Origin: Pseudomonas antarctica
GTDB lineage: Bacteria; Pseudomonadota; Gammaproteobacteria; Pseudomonadales; Pseudomonadaceae
Reading direction: 5' to 3'
DNA length: 64,000 bases
Assembly: GCF_001647715.1 (NCBI RefSeq)
Contig: NZ_CP015600.1
Location: forward strand, 4,464,001 to 4,528,000
Under the pieces are notes generated by a model. That model worked only from the letters and a program-made list of their open reading frames with translations. It did not search any database and was not told the DNA's origin. Positions 26,301 to 36,591 of the stretch are shown here, in pieces (position 1 is the stretch's first letter; each line of letters opens with the position of its first letter). The translations under genes were made by a program, and so were the position numbers.

Positions 26301-29300
26301 CGCCAGGCTGATAAACGGCAGCGCGTCGGCCGGGTAATTGGCCAGCACCGGCAGGTCATCTTCCAGGCACCAGCAAGCCACGGTCGCCGGCAATTCGCCG
26401 AGGGCCTCGAACATGGCTGCATCACTGAGCAGCAGGCCGATGCCGCTGTCTTCGATCATGTAGTGCAGGCGGTCCAGCGGGTATTCCGGGTCCAGCGGCA
26501 CATAGGCACCACCCGCCTTGAGGATCGCCAACAGGCCGATGACCATTTCCAGGGAGCGCGGCAGCGCCAGGCCCACGCGTACCTGCGGGCCGACGCCACG
26601 CTCGCGCAGCATCCACGCGAGGCGATTGGCGCGGGTGTCCAGTTCGCGGTAACTGAGGGTTTCCCCGGCGAAGGTCAAGGCAGCGGCATCGGGACGGGCT
26701 GCTGCCTGTTGGCTGAACAGTGAATGCAGGCACTGGTCGAGGCGATGCACGCCGGGCTCGACGCCCAGGCTGTCGTGCAATACGCGCTGCTCGACGGCAG
26801 TCAGCAACGGCAGTTCGCTGAGGCGCTGTTCGGGGCTTGCGATCAACGCCTCCAGGAGGTTGCGCCAATGTTCAGCCATGCGCGCAATGCGCGGTTCGTC
26901 GAACAGGTCGGTGCTGTAGGTCAGGCAGCAACCCAGGCGATGGTCGAGGTCGGTGACTTCCAGGTTGAGGTCGAACTTGGTCGCACGCGCATCGTTGGCC
27001 AGGTACTCGACGGTCATGCCGGCCAGTTGGCGGCTTTGCTGGAACTCCCAGCGCTGCACGTTGCACATCACCTGGAACAGTGGGTTGTACGCCGCGCTGC
27101 GCGGAGGTTGCAGGGCTTCCACCAAGTGGTCGAACGGCAGGTCCTGATGGGACTGGCCTTCGATCACGGTGTGGCGCACGTGCTCGAACAACTCGCCAAC
27201 CTGCATCTGCCCATTGAGCTGGCAACGCAGCACTTGGGTGTTGAGGAACGCACCGATCAACCCTTCGCTTTCCGGGCGAATGCGGTTGGCCACGGGCGCA
27301 CCGATGCGCAGGTCGGTCTGGCCGCTGTAGCGGTAGAGCAACACTGCCAAGGTGGCGGTCATGGTCATGAACAGGGTCAGGCCACGCTCGGCATTAAAGG
27401 CACGCACGCGAGCGGCCAGATCGTCGCTCAGGTCGAAGCGGTACAACTCGCCCTGATGGCTTTGCACCGGTGGCCGTGGGCGGTCGCCGGGCAGTTCGAG
27501 CAATGGATGCTCGTGACCCAGTTGTGCGGTCCAGTAGTCGAGTTGACGCTGGCGCTCACCCGACTCCAGCCACTGGCGCTGCCACACGCTGTAGTCGAGG
27601 TATTGCACCGGCAGCGGCGCCAGTGGTGAGTCGCGCTCGTCGATAAAGGCTTCGTACAACGCGCTGAGTTCACGGGCAAAGATGTCCATGGCCCAGCCTT
27701 CGGTGACGATGTGGTGCAGGGTCAGCACCAGGTAGTGCTCTTGCTCCCCGGCTTTGACCAGGCATGCACGCAGCAGAGGCCCGGTTTCCAGGTTGAATGG
27801 CGTGTGGGCTTCCTGATCGGCCAGATGTTGCAGACGCTGCTGGCGCTCGGTGTCATGCAGCGCCGAAAGATCCTGCCAGTCCATGCGCAAGCCGGTTTGC
27901 GGCGCGACCTTCTGATAAGCCACCCCGTCGATGCTCGGGAAAGTGGTGCGCAGGGTTTCGTGGCGCATGATCAGCGCTTGCAACGCCGCCTCAAAACGCC
28001 CCACATCGAGCACGCCACATAGGCGGGCCATGCCGCCGACGTTGTAGGCAGGGCTATCCGGCTCCATCTGCCAGAGGAACCACATACGCTGCTGGGAATA
28101 GGACAGCGGCACGGGCTGGCGGCGGTCGACCTTGGCGATGGCGGTTTGCTGGTTGCGCTGACCCGAGGCCTGGATAAGGCCGACTTGCTCGGCAAATGCG
28201 CCCAGCTCACTGGCTTCGAACAAGGTGCGCAACGGCAACTCGACGTCGCAGGCCTGGCGGGTGCGGGAGATGATTTGCGTGGCCAGCAGCGAGTGGCCGC
28301 CGAGGGCGAAGAAGTCGTCGTGCAGCCCGATACGTGGCAAGCCAAGCACTTCGCGCCATATGGCTGCAATCTGCTGCTGCAACGGGGTTTGCGGCTCAAC
28401 GTGTTCGCGGGTCTGCCACACCGGCTCGGGCAACGCGCGGCGGTCGAGTTTGCCGCTGGGGCTCAAAGGCATGGCATCCAGGCGCATCAACAGCGCGGGC
28501 ACCATGTACTCCGGCAGCTCAGCCGCGAGGGCCGCTTTTACGGCCGGCTCGCCCAACTCGGCATGGGCGGTGTAATAGGCGATCAACTGTGCATCACGCA
28601 CCAGCACCACCGCTTGGGCGATGCCGTCCAGCGCCAACATACGGGCTTCGATTTCTTGCGGTTCAACACGGAAACCACGCAACTTGACCTGCTGATCCAG
28701 GCGACCGAGGTATTCGAGCACGCCATCGGCGCTCCAGCGCACACGGTCACCGGTGCGATACAGGCGTGCGCCCGCCTCGCCCAATGGGTCGGCAACAAAA
28801 CGCTCTGCGGTGAGCCCGGCACGGCCAAGGTAACCGCGCGCCAGGCCGATGCCGCCGATGCACAGTTCGCCGGGCACACCGGCCGGTAACGGGTTGAGCT
28901 GCTCGTCCAGCACGCGGCAGATCACATTGCCCAGCGGCCGGCCAATCGGCGAACGCTCGCCATCTTCCGTGCGGCAATGCCAGTGGGTGACGTTGATCGC
29001 GGTTTCAGTCGGGCCATAGCGGTTGTGCAGTTGCACCGCCGGCAACGTCGCCAAGACGCGATTACGCAACTCGGCGGGCAAGGCTTCGCCGCCGGAGAAC
29101 ACCCGACGCAGACTGGTGCACTCGGCCACCAATGGTTCATCGATAAACAGCTGCAACAGCGGCGGCACGAAGTGCAGCGTGGTCACGCCATGCTCTTGCA
29201 CCAACTGCGCGATGCGGTGCGGATCGCGATGCTCGCCTGGCCCCGCCAGCACCAGACGGCAACCGGCAATCAGCGGCCAGAAGCATTCCCACACCGACAC

Positions 29301-32300
29301 GTCGAAACTGATCGGCGCCTTTTGCAGCAGCACATCGGTGTCGTTCAGTTGATAGGTGGCCTGCATCCACTGCAAGCGTTCAGCCAGGGCTGCATGGGTA
29401 TTGCCCACACCTTTGGGCTGGCCGGTGGAACCGGAGGTATAAATCACGTAGGCGAGGTTGTCGCCATTGAGGTGCAGGCCCGGTGCCTGGGTGGGCCAGC
29501 TGTCGAGGTGCAGGCTGTCCATGGCGATCACCCCCACGCCCTCGGTCGCCGGCAGTAGCGCCAGCAGTGAGGTTTGGGTCAGCAGCAGGTGCACGCCACT
29601 GTCCTGGAGCATGTAGGCCAGGCGGTCGGCGGGGTAATCCGGGTCCAGTGGTACATAGGCGCCACCGGCCTTGATGATTGCAAGCAGGCCGATCAGCAGT
29701 TGCGGTGAACGCTCGGCGGCGATGGCCACGCACACATCCGGGCCGACGCCTTTGTCACGCAGGTAGTGGGCCAGGCGGTTAGCCTGGGTGTGCAGTTGGG
29801 CGAAGGACAGGCTGGCGCCCTGCCAAACCAACGCGGTGTTATCCGAGGCCTGGCGGTCGAGCAACTCGGGTAACCAGCGTTGTGCCGGGGTGCACGGGGC
29901 TTCACTCCACTGAAGCGCTTGGTCTTTTTGCATCAGCATCAGGTCGCCGATGGCCTGCTCGGGTTGTTCGCACACGGCTTGCAGCAGGTTGATGAAGTGC
30001 TCGGCGAGGCGTTGGATCGTGTGGGGCTCGAACAGCTCGTCGGCGTAGTCGAATGACAGGCTCAACCGCCCATTACGGTCTTCTTCACTGTGCAGTTGCA
30101 GGTCGAACTTGGCTTCGCGGCTGTGCCACGGCAATTCATCGGCGAGCATGCCCGGCAGGCGGCGCAAGGCACTCAGGTCGCGCTGCTGGTGGTTGAACAT
30201 GACCTGGAACAGGCCTTGCTCACGGGCTTGCGGGAAGGCTTCCAGGAGCTGTTCGAACGGCAGGTCCTGATGGGCCTGAGCCCCCAAAGCGGCCTGGCGT
30301 GTTGCCGCCAACAGTTGGTTGAACGGCAGGCGCCCGTCCAGCTCGGCGCGCAGTACCAAGGTGTTGATGAAAAAGCCGATCAGGCCCTGAGTTTCCTGGC
30401 GCGGGCGGTTGGCACTCGGCACACCGATGCGGATGTCGCGCTGACCGCTGTAGCGATAAAGCAGGCTTTGGAACGACGCCAGCAACAGCATGAACGGGGT
30501 GGATTCATTGGCGTGGGCGGTCTGGCGAATCGCTGCGCTGAGGCTTGCCTCCAGGCGCACGCTGTGGCGCGAGGCGCTATGACGCTGCTGCGCCGACCGT
30601 GGATGATCGGTGGCCAGGTTCAGGGTCGGATGCTCCTCGCCCAGTTGCGCTTGCCAATACGCCAGTTGGCGCTGGCCTTCACCCTCGGCCAGCCATTGGC
30701 GCTGCCAACTGCCGTAGTCAGCGTAGTGCAGGGCCAGTGGCGGCAACGCCAGGGTTTGGCCTTGAATCGCGGCGGCGTACCGCCGCGAGAATTCGTCGAT
30801 CAGGATATTCAGCGACCAACCGTCGGCGATGATGTGGTGCAGCGTCACCAGCAGTTGGTGGTCCTCATCGTCCAGGCGCACGAGGGTCACCCGCAGCAGC
30901 GGGCCCTTTTCCAGGTCGAACGAGGTGCACGCGGCGTCTTCGCGGAGCTGTTGCGCACGGGCTTCACGTTCGGCGGCGGGCACGTCGCCGAGGTCAATGA
31001 CGTGCAGGTCGAACGCTACATTTGCATCCACACGCTGGAAGGCTTGGCCATCGTGTTCATAGAAGCGTGTACGCAACGCTTCGTGGCGCTGAATCAATTG
31101 CTCGAAGCTGGCGCGCACGGCGTCTTCGTCCAACGCTCCGCGTAAACGCAGGGCGCCGGGAATGGTGTAGGCGCTGCTCTGCGGGTCGAGTTGCCAGGTG
31201 ATCCACAGGCGGTTTTGCGCCAGCGATTGCGGCAGGGCTTCGCGGCGTGACAGGGTATTGATCGCACCTTGGGCGACGCCGCCGTCTTGCTGCAATTGCG
31301 CGACATTCGCGGCAAAGGTCGCCAGGGTCGGCGCTTCGAACAGCATGCGCAGGTTCAGCTCCAGCCCCAGGGTTTCGCGCAGGCGCGCAACTACTTGGGT
31401 GGCGGTGATGGAGTTGCCGCCGAGCAGGAAGAAATGATCATCGCCCGTGACAGTTGCGACGTGCAACTGCTCGCACCAGATCGCCGCGATCCGGTTTTGC
31501 AGTGCGGATTCCAACGCCGCGTCACTCGCCTGCATGTGCAGGCCCGGAAACTGCGCGTAGCTGTCGAGGCTGCCATCGGCGTGACGAATGGCACACGCCG
31601 AACGCTGCACCTTGCCGCTGGACGTCTTCGGCAAGGCGCCAGGGTTGAGCAACACCACCACGCTCGGGGCTTGTTGATAAGCCTCGGCCACCGCTTGGCG
31701 GATCGCCTTGATCAGTGCTTCGGGCGGCAGGATTTTCTGCACGCTGCGGCTGATTTCTGCAGCAATGCCGATGCCTTCCAGGCCCTGGTCATTTACCGCA
31801 AACGCGGCGACGCGGCCCTTGCGCACCACTTCCACTTCGCGCTCGATGGTCTGTTCGATGTCCTGGGGGTACAGGTTGTGCCCGCGCACGATCAGCAGGT
31901 CTTTCAGGCGGCCGGTGATGTACACCTCACCGTCGCGAATAAAACCCAGGTCACCGGTGCGCAGCCAGGTGCGGCCAGCGTGTTGCACGAATGTCTTGGC
32001 GGTGGCTTCGGGGTTGCGCCAGTAGCCATGGGCGATGCTCGGGCCGGTGGCCCACAGCTCGCCGACCGTGTTATCGGCCAGTTCACTCAGCGTATGGGGA
32101 TCGGCGATCAGCACTGCGTGTTCCGGCTGGCTGGTGCCGCAGCTCATGATTGCACTGCCCTGCCCAGGCTCGGCGCGGTTGGCGGCGAGGGCCTGTTCGT
32201 CCAGGCGCAAGGCCGGGATGCCACGGCCACGGGAGCCGCCAGCGACAAACAGGGTCGCCTCGGCCAGCCCGTAGGAGGCGAAGAAGTTGTTCGGGGTGAA

Positions 32301-33239
32301 ACCGCAGGCCGCGAACTTCTCGGCGAAGCGTTCCAGGGTGTCGAGGCGGATCGGCTCGGAACCCGAATACGCTACGCGCCATGCGCTCAAGTCCAAGCGT
32401 TGCAGGGCAGATTCGCTGACCCGCTCACTGCACAGGCGATAGGCGAAATCCGGACCGCCGCTGATGGTGCCGCCGTATTCGCTGATTGCCTCCAGCCAGC
32501 GCAACGGCCGACCGAGGAAGTACGCCGGCGACATCAACACACACGGCACGCCGCTGAAAATGGGTTGCAACAAGCCGCCGATCAGGCCCATGTCGTGGTA
32601 CAGCGGCAGCCAGCTGACGATCACGTCATCCGGGTTGAGGTCGATGCCGAAACCGCGACGGATCAGCACTTCGTTGGCCACCAGGTTGCCGTGGCTGACT
32701 TGTACGCCCTTGGGCAGCGCGGTGGAGCCCGACGTGTATTGCAGGAAGGCGATGTGGTCGGCGTGCAGCTCGGGTTCGATCCAGCGATCGGCAATCAGGG
32801 TGTCCAGGGTATCGACGCTCAGCACCGGCGGCGCGTTCTCGATCTGCGCCAGGCCATCGCCCAGGCTGGCGATGGTCAGCAGCAGGCGTGGCTCAACATC
32901 GGCAATGATCGACAGCAAGCGCTCCTGGTGATGGCGACGCGTGGACTCCGGCGGATAGGCCGGCACCGCAATCACGCCGGCGTACAGGCAACCAAAAAAC
33001 GCCGCCACGTAGTCCGGGCCGCTGGGGAACAACAGCACCGCGCGATCACCCAACGCCGCGTTGGCCTGCAAGGCGGCGGCGATGGTGCGGGCGCGTTGGT
33101 CCAGGTCGCGGTAGCTGAGCACCACGTTGTGCTCGGCCGACTCGGCAAGAAAGCGCAGGGCCACCTGGTCCGGGGTCTGCGCGGCGCGGCGTTGAAGGGA
33201 CTGGACCAATGTGCGGGGAAGTTCGAAGGCGTCCATCAT
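20343..33239 (-). CDS. pvdL: Pyoverdine chromophore NRPS PvdL
   Basis: PvdL starts pyoverdine synthesis in the cytoplasm, building acyl-Glu-D-Tyr-Dab. The 4298-aa protein has: fatty acyl-AMP ligase (1-570, [12 protein letters not shown]); carrier (Ser610); condensation (HHIIADG, 801); adenylation ([11 protein letters not shown], about 1265); carrier (Ser1650); condensation (HHIVTEG, 1842); adenylation (about 2318); carrier (GGDS, Ser2715); epimerisation (HHLVVDG, 2891); condensation (HHILIDA, 3362); adenylation (about 3835); carrier (Ser4236). No thioesterase follows; a short helical tail may dock the next synthetase. The last adenylation domain reads D-I-W-E-L-T-A-D-D, the diaminobutyrate code as I know it. 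The frame is open to 33554 but would overlap pvdG; ATG 33239 has AGGAA upstream. Confidence 0.96.
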   Translation of the reverse strand: MMDAFELPRTLVQSLQRRAAQTPDQVALRFLAESAEHNVVLSYRDLDQRARTIAAALQANAALGDRAVLLFPSGPDYVAAFFGCLYAGVIAVPAYPPESTRRHHQERLLSIIADVEPRLLLTIASLGDGLAQIENAPPVLSVDTLDTLIADRWIEPELHADHIAFLQYTSGSTALPKGVQVSHGNLVANEVLIRRGFGIDLNPDDVIVSWLPLYHDMGLIGGLLQPIFSGVPCVLMSPAYFLGRPLRWLEAISEYGGTISGGPDFAYRLCSERVSESALQRLDLSAWRVAYSGSEPIRLDTLERFAEKFAACGFTPNNFFASYGLAEATLFVAGGSRGRGIPALRLDEQALAANRAEPGQGSAIMSCGTSQPEHAVLIADPHTLSELADNTVGELWATGPSIAHGYWRNPEATAKTFVQHAGRTWLRTGDLGFIRDGEVYITGRLKDLLIVRGHNLYPQDIEQTIEREVEVVRKGRVAAFAVNDQGLEGIGIAAEISRSVQKILPPEALIKAIRQAVAEAYQQAPSVVVLLNPGALPKTSSGKVQRSACAIRHADGSLDSYAQFPGLHMQASDAALESALQNRIAAIWCEQLHVATVTGDDHFFLLGGNSITATQVVARLRETLGLELNLRMLFEAPTLATFAANVAQLQQDGGVAQGAINTLSRREALPQSLAQNRLWITWQLDPQSSAYTIPGALRLRGALDEDAVRASFEQLIQRHEALRTRFYEHDGQAFQRVDANVAFDLHVIDLGDVPAAEREARAQQLREDAACTSFDLEKGPLLRVTLVRLDDEDHQLLVTLHHIIADGWSLNILIDEFSRRYAAAIQGQTLALPPLALHYADYGSWQRQWLAEGEGQRQLAYWQAQLGEEHPTLNLATDHPRSAQQRHSASRHSVRLEASLSAAIRQTAHANESTPFMLLLASFQSLLYRYSGQRDIRIGVPSANRPRQETQGLIGFFINTLVLRAELDGRLPFNQLLAATRQAALGAQAHQDLPFEQLLEAFPQAREQGLFQVMFNHQQRDLSALRRLPGMLADELPWHSREAKFDLQLHSEEDRNGRLSLSFDYADELFEPHTIQRLAEHFINLLQAVCEQPEQAIGDLMLMQKDQALQWSEAPCTPAQRWLPELLDRQASDNTALVWQGASLSFAQLHTQANRLAHYLRDKGVGPDVCVAIAAERSPQLLIGLLAIIKAGGAYVPLDPDYPADRLAYMLQDSGVHLLLTQTSLLALLPATEGVGVIAMDSLHLDSWPTQAPGLHLNGDNLAYVIYTSGSTGQPKGVGNTHAALAERLQWMQATYQLNDTDVLLQKAPISFDVSVWECFWPLIAGCRLVLAGPGEHRDPHRIAQLVQEHGVTTLHFVPPLLQLFIDEPLVAECTSLRRVFSGGEALPAELRNRVLATLPAVQLHNRYGPTETAINVTHWHCRTEDGERSPIGRPLGNVICRVLDEQLNPLPAGVPGELCIGGIGLARGYLGRAGLTAERFVADPLGEAGARLYRTGDRVRWSADGVLEYLGRLDQQVKLRGFRVEPQEIEARMLALDGIAQAVVLVRDAQLIAYYTAHAELGEPAVKAALAAELPEYMVPALLMRLDAMPLSPSGKLDRRALPEPVWQTREHVEPQTPLQQQIAAIWREVLGLPRIGLHDDFFALGGHSLLATQIISRTRQACDVELPLRTLFEASELGAFAEQVGLIQASGQRNQQTAIAKVDRRQPVPLSYSQQRMWFLWQMEPDSPAYNVGGMARLCGVLDVGRFEAALQALIMRHETLRTTFPSIDGVAYQKVAPQTGLRMDWQDLSALHDTERQQRLQHLADQEAHTPFNLETGPLLRACLVKAGEQEHYLVLTLHHIVTEGWAMDIFARELSALYEAFIDERDSPLAPLPVQYLDYSVWQRQWLESGERQRQLDYWTAQLGHEHPLLELPGDRPRPPVQSHQGELYRFDLSDDLAARVRAFNAERGLTLFMTMTATLAVLLYRYSGQTDLRIGAPVANRIRPESEGLIGAFLNTQVLRCQLNGQMQVGELFEHVRHTVIEGQSHQDLPFDHLVEALQPPRSAAYNPLFQVMCNVQRWEFQQSRQLAGMTVEYLANDARATKFDLNLEVTDLDHRLGCCLTYSTDLFDEPRIARMAEHWRNLLEALIASPEQRLSELPLLTAVEQRVLHDSLGVEPGVHRLDQCLHSLFSQQAAARPDAAALTFAGETLSYRELDTRANRLAWMLRERGVGPQVRVGLALPRSLEMVIGLLAILKAGGAYVPLDPEYPLDRLHYMIEDSGIGLLLSDAAMFEALGELPATVACWCLEDDLPVLANYPADALPFISLAQHQAYLIYTSGSTGKPKGVVVSHGEIAMHCQAVIERFGMRPDDCELHFYSINFDAATERLLVPLLSGAQVVLRAQGQWDAEEICALIRTHRINVLGFTPSYGSQLAQWLATQHQTLPVRMCITGGEALTGEHLQRIRAAFQPEVFFNAYGPTETVVMPLASLAPECLEEGAASVPIGSIIGARVACILDADLALVPQGATGELYVGGAGLAQGYHERAGMTAERFVADPFSGNGGRLYRTGDLVRQRADGLVEYLGRIDHQVKIRGFRIELGEIETRLLEHAAVREAVVLALDSPSGKQLVAYLVSDADHGTLRDGLKAHLKAQLPDYMVPAHLIVLDSMPLTANGKLDRRALPQPDPEANRQQYVAPRNEREQTLAAIWCAVLNVQQVGLHDNFFELGGDSILSIQVVSRARQAGIHFSPRDLFQHQTVQTLAAVATRSELVTAEQGVLTGSSGLTPIQHWFFDTDIPNRQHWNQALVLKPLQLLEPHRLEQALLAVLEHHDALRLSFTPRDAQWHAEHLAVPQGGVLMQAQVRDMQQCTALFTDTQRSLDLEHGPLLRALLVDGPQGQQRLLIAVHHLVVDGVSWRVLLEDLQTVYRQLSTGQSVSLPAKTSALRDWAARLQAYASSESLREELSAWQDQLAGPNVALPMDRPQGSLRHRDADAVSVRLDAEHTRQLLQQAPSAYRTQVNDLLLTALARVLCRWSGHDSALIQLEGHGREPLFDDIDLTRSVGWFTSAYPLRLTPQGGPGDSIKAIKEQLRGVPHKGLGYGVLRYLADDLCKQTLAALPSADITFNYLGQFDQGFGADALFHPLDESAGLAHDPEATLPNALSVDSQVYGGELVLRWTFSRERHDQQTIRALADAYLCELHSLIAHCLNDEAGGLTPSDFPLAQLNQSQLDALPVPASAIEDVYPLTPMQEGLLLHTLLEPGTGLYYMQDRYRINSALDPERFAQAWQAVIARHEALRASFCWNVGEDMLQVIHKPGSTPIEYLDWRADPESEQEPRLQALLKQEREAGFDLLNQAPFHLRLIRVGEARYWFMMSNHHILIDAWCRSLLMNDFFEIYMALGEGRDAQLATPPRYRDYIAWLQRQNLAEARQWWQQNLQGFERTTPIPSDRPFLREHAGHSGGMVVGDCYTRLDARDGAQLRELAQAHQLTVNTFAQAAWALVLRRVSGDRDVLFGVTVAGRPVEMPEMQRTVGLFINSIALRVKLPEDDQRCSVRQWLSGLLDSNMQLREYEYLPLVTIQEHSELPKGQPLFDSLFVFENAPVEVSVLDHAQSLNATSDSGRTHTNFPLTAVCYPGDDLGLHLSYDQRYFDETTVQGMLAEFKRLLLALVQGFHGDMAELPLIGEQEREFLVQGCNQSEHDYPLERSYIELFEAQVAQHPQRIAASCLDQQWTYDELNRRSNGLGHALIAAGVGLDQPVALLAERNLDLLGMLIGSFKAGAGYLPLDPGLPRSRLSRIIDLSRTPLLVCTEACREQAIELLEGTACQMLVWEDVPGRGENPGVYSGPDNLAYVIYTSGSTGLPKGVMVEQRGMLNNQLSKVPYLQLSETDVIAQTASQSFDISVWQFLAAPLFGARVAIVPNTIAHDPQGLLAHVQAQGITVLESVPSLIQGMLAQERMSLDGLRWMLPTGEAMPPELAHQWLLRYPEIGLVNAYGPAECSDDVAFFRVDLASTRGTYLPIGTPTDNNRLYVLEGALELVPQGAVGELCVAGTGVGRGYVSDPLRTAQAFVPNPFGAPGDRLYRTGDLARRRSDGVLEYVGRIDHQVKIRGYRIELGEIEARLHEQPEVRDAAVGVQEGVNGKHLVGYLVAADEALNPSDRLDRIKQRLRTELPEYMVPLHWLWLDRLPLNANRKLDRKALPELEIGQLHSQDYLAPRNALETTLAAIWAEVLKVERVGVQDNFFELGGHSLLATQIASRVQKTLQRDVPLRAMFECSTVAELAEYIDGLAANEISAEKVDRLSDLMAELEGL

Positions 33240-33289
33240 GGGGTTCCTGCCTGAAATCGGCTTACGGGAAATCGGGAAATAGGGTGCTT

Positions 33290-34042
33290 TCAGCTGGCAG
33301 CCCGCGGCCGCGCCGCGCCATTGCGCCAGCGGGCCAGGTGCTCCTCGGCGTAGCGCCGCAGGCAGCGCAGCACGGCGCTTTCGTGCTGCACGAGAAAGAA
33401 GTGGTGGCCGTCGAACATGTCGAGGGAAAAGCCGCTGGCGGCGTCTGCCTGCCAGTCGAGCAACTGGTCGACGCGCACGCTGTCTTGCTTGCCGCCGAAC
33501 ACGTGGATCGGCATGCCCAGCGGCGCGCGCTGGCCGTAGGTGAAGCTGCCGCACAGGAGGAAGTCGGCGCGCAGGATCGGCAGCATCAATTGCATCAGCT
33601 CGGGGTTGGCCAGGGCTTCTTCGGCGGTGCCCTGCAATTCGCGCAGGCGGGCAATCAGTTGCTCATCCGACTTTTCGATGGCGTACTCGCTGACATCACG
33701 GCGTGCCGGGCCGGCGGTGCCGGAGGCAAACAACGCGAGCGGTGCGGGCACGCCACGTTCACGCAGGGCGTGGGCCAGCTCGAACGCCAACAGGCCGCCA
33801 AGGCTGTGGCCGAACAAGGCATACGGGGCATTCAGGTCACGACTGATTTCATCGGCCAGCTGCGCAGCCAGGGCTTTGATGTAGCGCTGCAACGGCTCAT
33901 CCATGCGCATGCCGCGCCCTGGCAACTCCAGCGGGCACACCTGCAACCAATCAGGCAACGCCCGGCGCCAACGCGCATACACCATGGCACTGGCCCCCGA
34001 ATAAGGCAGGCAAAACAGGCGCAGTCGAGTCGAGACACTCAT
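33290..34042 (-). CDS. pvdG: Type II thioesterase PvdG
   Basis: Type II thioesterases clear wrongly loaded carrier proteins during nonribosomal synthesis. The 250-aa alpha/beta hydrolase has [16 protein letters not shown], the nucleophile elbow [11 protein letters not shown] (Ser80) and the catalytic His in [11 protein letters not shown]. The ATG at 34042 ([10 protein letters not shown]) gives the usual length; 34 extra upstream residues in the open frame do not look like the family. pvdL starts 50 bp after its stop, so the two form an operon, and a PvdS-type promoter lies 111 bp before the start. Confidence 0.93.
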   Translation of the reverse strand: MSVSTRLRLFCLPYSGASAMVYARWRRALPDWLQVCPLELPGRGMRMDEPLQRYIKALAAQLADEISRDLNAPYALFGHSLGGLLAFELAHALRERGVPAPLALFASGTAGPARRDVSEYAIEKSDEQLIARLRELQGTAEEALANPELMQLMLPILRADFLLCGSFTYGQRAPLGMPIHVFGGKQDSVRVDQLLDWQADAASGFSLDMFDGHHFFLVQHESAVLRCLRRYAEEHLARWRNGAARPRAAS

Positions 34043-34152
34043 CGAATGAGGGCTCCAGACTTGAACACGCTGTATGCACGATAGAAACCCATGTCGTCCT
34101 CCTGCGGGCGCTGATCCCTGGCCGTTTGTTAACGGACCTGTCACCCATGAGA

Positions 34153-34176
34153 ACGGACGGAGCGGGCAAATAATTA
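34153..34176 (-). promoter_or_regulatory. Probable PvdS-dependent promoter of pvdG-pvdL
   Basis: On the minus strand CTAATT (TAATT at 34176-34172) is followed by 16 bases and CGT (34155-34153), the same one-mismatch variant of TAAAT-N16-CGT as seen before mbtH. Confidence 0.65.
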
Positions 34177-34244
34177 GTCGGTGGGGAGGAGCGAGACAGG
34201 GTTCACACCTTCAAGAACCACGCAAGATTAGTTCGTCTTCTCAT

Positions 34245-34273
34245 TTGACAATCATTATCATTAAGAATAATTT
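34245..34273 (+). promoter_or_regulatory. pvdS promoter with embedded Fur box
   Basis: TTGACA (34245-34250), a 17-bp spacer and TAATTT (34268-34273) form a good sigma-70 promoter. The segment 34247-34265 (GACAATCATTATCATTAAG) matches the 19-bp Fur consensus at about 15 positions and lies between -35 and -10, so Fur-Fe(II) would directly block polymerase. The 300-bp gap 34043-34342 otherwise holds the pvdG promoter and the pvdS leader. Confidence 0.88.
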
Positions 34274-34342
34274 GTTGCACGATGTGCAGGAGGCCCCAGC
34301 ACGGACGCCCTCCCCTACCTCTTTTGCGACAAGGTGATTTCC

Positions 34343-34894
34343 ATGACGGAACAAGTATCCACAGGCAGGTGCGACTCACCCCTTCTGCAGGCGTTTGTCG
34401 ACAATCGACTGATTCTGGTGAAGATCGCTGCACGTATTACCGGCTGCCGCTCGCGTGCCGAAGACGTTGTGCAAGACGCCTACTTCCGCCTGCAATCGGC
34501 GCCGACGATCACCTCATCGTTCAAGGCGCAATTGAGCTATCTGTTCCAGATCGTGCGTAACTTGGCAATTGACCACTACCGTAAGCAGGCCCTGGAGCTC
34601 AAATACTCGGGGACGGAAGAGGAAGGCTTGAATGTGGTGATTCACGGCGCTTCACCGGAAACCTCCCACATCAACTTCAATACACTGGAAAACATCGCCT
34701 GCGCCCTGACGGAGCTGCCACAGCGCACCCGCTACGCGTTCGAGATGTACCGGCTGCACGGCGTGCCGCAAAAGGATATCGCCAAGGAACTGGGCGTATC
34801 GCCAACCTTGGTGAACTTCATGATTCGTGATGCGCTGGTGCATTGCCGCAAGGTGTCGGGCAGCCACAGCGATACGTTTGCACGGCGGATTTGA
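34343..34894 (+). CDS. pvdS: Iron-starvation sigma factor PvdS
   Basis: PvdS is an extracytoplasmic-function sigma factor directing RNA polymerase to pyoverdine promoters. The 183-aa protein has region 2 (ITGCRSRAEDVVQDAYFRLQ, then IVRNLAIDHYRKQ) and region 4 (LTELPQRTRYAFEMYRLHG and the helix-turn-helix KDIAKELGVSPTLVNFMIRD). ATG 34343 follows AAGGTGATTTCC; the in-frame GTG at 34334 is less likely. Its promoter contains a Fur box. In P. aeruginosa it is also held by the anti-sigma factor FpvR, not encoded here. Three PvdS-type promoters occur in this window (mbtH, pvdH, pvdG). Confidence 0.96.
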   Translation: MTEQVSTGRCDSPLLQAFVDNRLILVKIAARITGCRSRAEDVVQDAYFRLQSAPTITSSFKAQLSYLFQIVRNLAIDHYRKQALELKYSGTEEEGLNVVIHGASPETSHINFNTLENIACALTELPQRTRYAFEMYRLHGVPQKDIAKELGVSPTLVNFMIRDALVHCRKVSGSHSDTFARRI

Positions 34895-34916
34895 AAACGG
34901 TGCCATTCCACCGTTT
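34895..34916. terminator. Stem-loop between convergent pvdS and binding-protein genes
   Basis: Perfect 8-bp stem AAACGGTG / CACCGTTT with a 6-base loop, beginning at the first base after the pvdS stop; short T-tracts are on both sides. It could serve both genes. Confidence 0.55.
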
Positions 34917-34932
34917 GATCTCTGTGCTGACT

Positions 34933-35721
34933 TCAGCGCACCGCGGTTACATCGATACGATACGGCTCAAAGATCTTCAACATCTCCCCACTGTCACGCA
35001 GCCGCTTGAGCAACCCGGCAAACGCCGCGCCGGTAATCGGCGCCTTCGGCCGCACTAACGCATAGTGGTGATACACCTGGTCGATGCGCTCCGAGACCAG
35101 GAACTGCCCGGCCATGTCGGCATTGCGCACCATGAAATCACTCAAATACGAGCGTGTGACCAGCGCAATATCGGCCCGCCCGCGCGCAACCATCAACAGG
35201 TTGCTGTCATGGGAATAGGTCAACGTGGCGTTGAAGTGTTCGGCCATGTACTTGGGGTCGGGGTTGAAGTTGGCGAAGGCGTAGTGATAACCGCTGAACA
35301 CCGCCAGCCGCTTGCCGGCGAGGTCGGCGAAATAGCTTTGGTCGCGACCGGGCTGACGCTCGGCGACAAAGATTTCCGCATCTTCCAGGCCCATGTCGAC
35401 GCTGGTATGGGGAATGTCCTGCCAGCCCCAACTGGGGTTTTCAAAGATCGCCATGTCGACCCGGCCTTGTTCGAAATCTCGAAAGCGCCGTGGGATGGAC
35501 GTAGGCACCAGCACAAACTGGTAGTCGGTTTGCGAGGCGTTCAGGGCTTCCACCAGTTGCGGCAGCAGACCGGTGTCGGCACCCTGCTCAGGCCGCACCG
35601 TGTAGGGCGGAAAATGCGCGGCGCCAATCCTCACCAATTGCCCAGCCGAAGCCGGCACCCACCACGCGGTGCCCAATGCCCATAGAGTTAGTCCTGCAGC
35701 CAGCCGCCATGGCGAAAACAT
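34933..35721 (-). CDS. Periplasmic solute-binding protein (SBP_bac_3 type)
   Basis: The 262-aa precursor has a signal peptide (WRLAAGLTLWALGTAWWVPASA) and the two-lobed fold of polar-amino-acid binding proteins: IGAAHFPPYTVRPEQGADTG...LLPQLVEALN, a middle block RVDMAIFENPSWGW, and GRADIALVTRSYLSDFM. There is no partner permease or ATPase nearby, so it may be an orphan sensor or scavenger. It is convergent with pvdS and lies downstream of atuR on the same strand. I chose ATG 35721; a GTG at 35733 is equally open and neither has a clear ribosome site. The ligand is unknown. Confidence 0.75.
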   Translation of the reverse strand: MFSPWRLAAGLTLWALGTAWWVPASAGQLVRIGAAHFPPYTVRPEQGADTGLLPQLVEALNASQTDYQFVLVPTSIPRRFRDFEQGRVDMAIFENPSWGWQDIPHTSVDMGLEDAEIFVAERQPGRDQSYFADLAGKRLAVFSGYHYAFANFNPDPKYMAEHFNATLTYSHDSNLLMVARGRADIALVTRSYLSDFMVRNADMAGQFLVSERIDQVYHHYALVRPKAPITGAAFAGLLKRLRDSGEMLKIFEPYRIDVTAVR

Positions 35722-35814
35722 TGAGGCACGCACCGTTCAACACGTTGATGGCAATAAGCTAGGCGTTTTTGTCAGGTGAGACAACTTTCCACCGAAAAAT
35801 TAATAGCTTGCGCC

Positions 35815-36438
35815 TCAATCGGCCTTCAGAACCATCAACAGCGCTTCTTCGGCCAGTTGCTCGAGTGTGAGGCTGCCTTCGGCGCGGAACCACGTGGTGG
35901 TCCAGGACAAGGCGCCGGTCAGAAAGCGCCGGGCGATAAACACATCGCCCTTGATGTAACCGGCGGCCTTGGCCTCGCCCAGCACCTGCAGCCATATATC
36001 TTCGTACACATCACGTAGCGCCAGCACCTGGGCCTGGCCGTCGGCCGACAGCGAACGCCATTCGTAGACCAGCACCGCCATGGCTTCGCCGCTGCCGCCC
36101 ATGATTGACTGCAATTCGCAGCGAATCAGCGCCAAAACACGTTCACGCACCGTGCTCGCTTCCTCAAGCGAGGCGCGCATCATCGCGGTGTTGTAGTGGA
36201 TGGTTTCCTCCATTACCGCCCGCAGGATCTCGTCCTTGCTCTTGAAATGATGAAAGATGCTGCCGGACTGGATGCCCACCGCACTGGCCAGGTCACGCAC
36301 CGTGGTGCGCTCAAAGCCCTTGTTGCGAAACAGGTGAGCCGCGGTTTGCAGCAACTTGCCCCGTGCACTGTCAGGGTCGGTCAAATGACCGCCGTCGACC
36401 ATGGTGCGCATCACCCGCAGGGCTTTTTGCTCATCCAT
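35815..36438 (-). CDS. atuR: TetR-family repressor AtuR
   Basis: This 207-aa regulator has a TetR helix-turn-helix (LFRNKGFERTTVRDLASAVGIQSGSIFHHFKSK, about residues 37-69) and a C-terminal ligand/dimer domain. ATG 36438 follows AAGGAG at 7 bp; the frame stays open through the promoter into atuA, but this is chance. Divergent placement next to atuA and two mirror-image operators match AtuR of P. aeruginosa, which represses the terpene cluster and releases when its inducer accumulates. The likely inducers are citronellyl- or geranyl-CoA type intermediates, by inference. Confidence 0.86.
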   Translation of the reverse strand: MDEQKALRVMRTMVDGGHLTDPDSARGKLLQTAAHLFRNKGFERTTVRDLASAVGIQSGSIFHHFKSKDEILRAVMEETIHYNTAMMRASLEEASTVRERVLALIRCELQSIMGGSGEAMAVLVYEWRSLSADGQAQVLALRDVYEDIWLQVLGEAKAAGYIKGDVFIARRFLTGALSWTTTWFRAEGSLTLEQLAEEALLMVLKAD

Positions 36439-36496
36439 GCTGCTCTCCTTCATTTCTACTGACGTCTTGGGCGGCAATTTAGGCCGTGGCCGCCAC

Positions 36497-36555
36497 CCAA
36501 GCAAGCGCTTGGGCAAAACTTGTGAGCGGAGTTTACAAACCAAGCGCTTGCTTGG
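36497..36555. promoter_or_regulatory. Pair of mirror-image AtuR operators
   Basis: CCAAGCAAGCGCTTGG (36497-36512) is the exact reverse complement of CCAAGCGCTTGCTTGG (36540-36555). Each is itself nearly palindromic around AAGCGCTT. The second lies just after TTTACA (36532-36537), a possible atuA -35 element, so a bound repressor would block atuA, while the first faces atuR. Confidence 0.8.
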
Positions 36556-36591
36556 TAGTCTCGACACCAGCCATTCGAGGAAGGATTTCTC

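Noticed and set aside
23829..26723. 964-codon open frame on the plus strand inside pvdL, with further long frames at 20742, 26724, 30090 and 31269
   Set aside because: They are antisense shadows of the GC-rich NRPS gene; they lack ribosome sites and recognisable domains and follow the periodicity of pvdL.
33240..33554. 105-residue N-terminal extension of PvdL in the open frame
   Set aside because: It lies inside pvdG, is Arg/Ala-rich out-of-frame sequence, and the family begins at the ATG 33239 with a good ribosome site.
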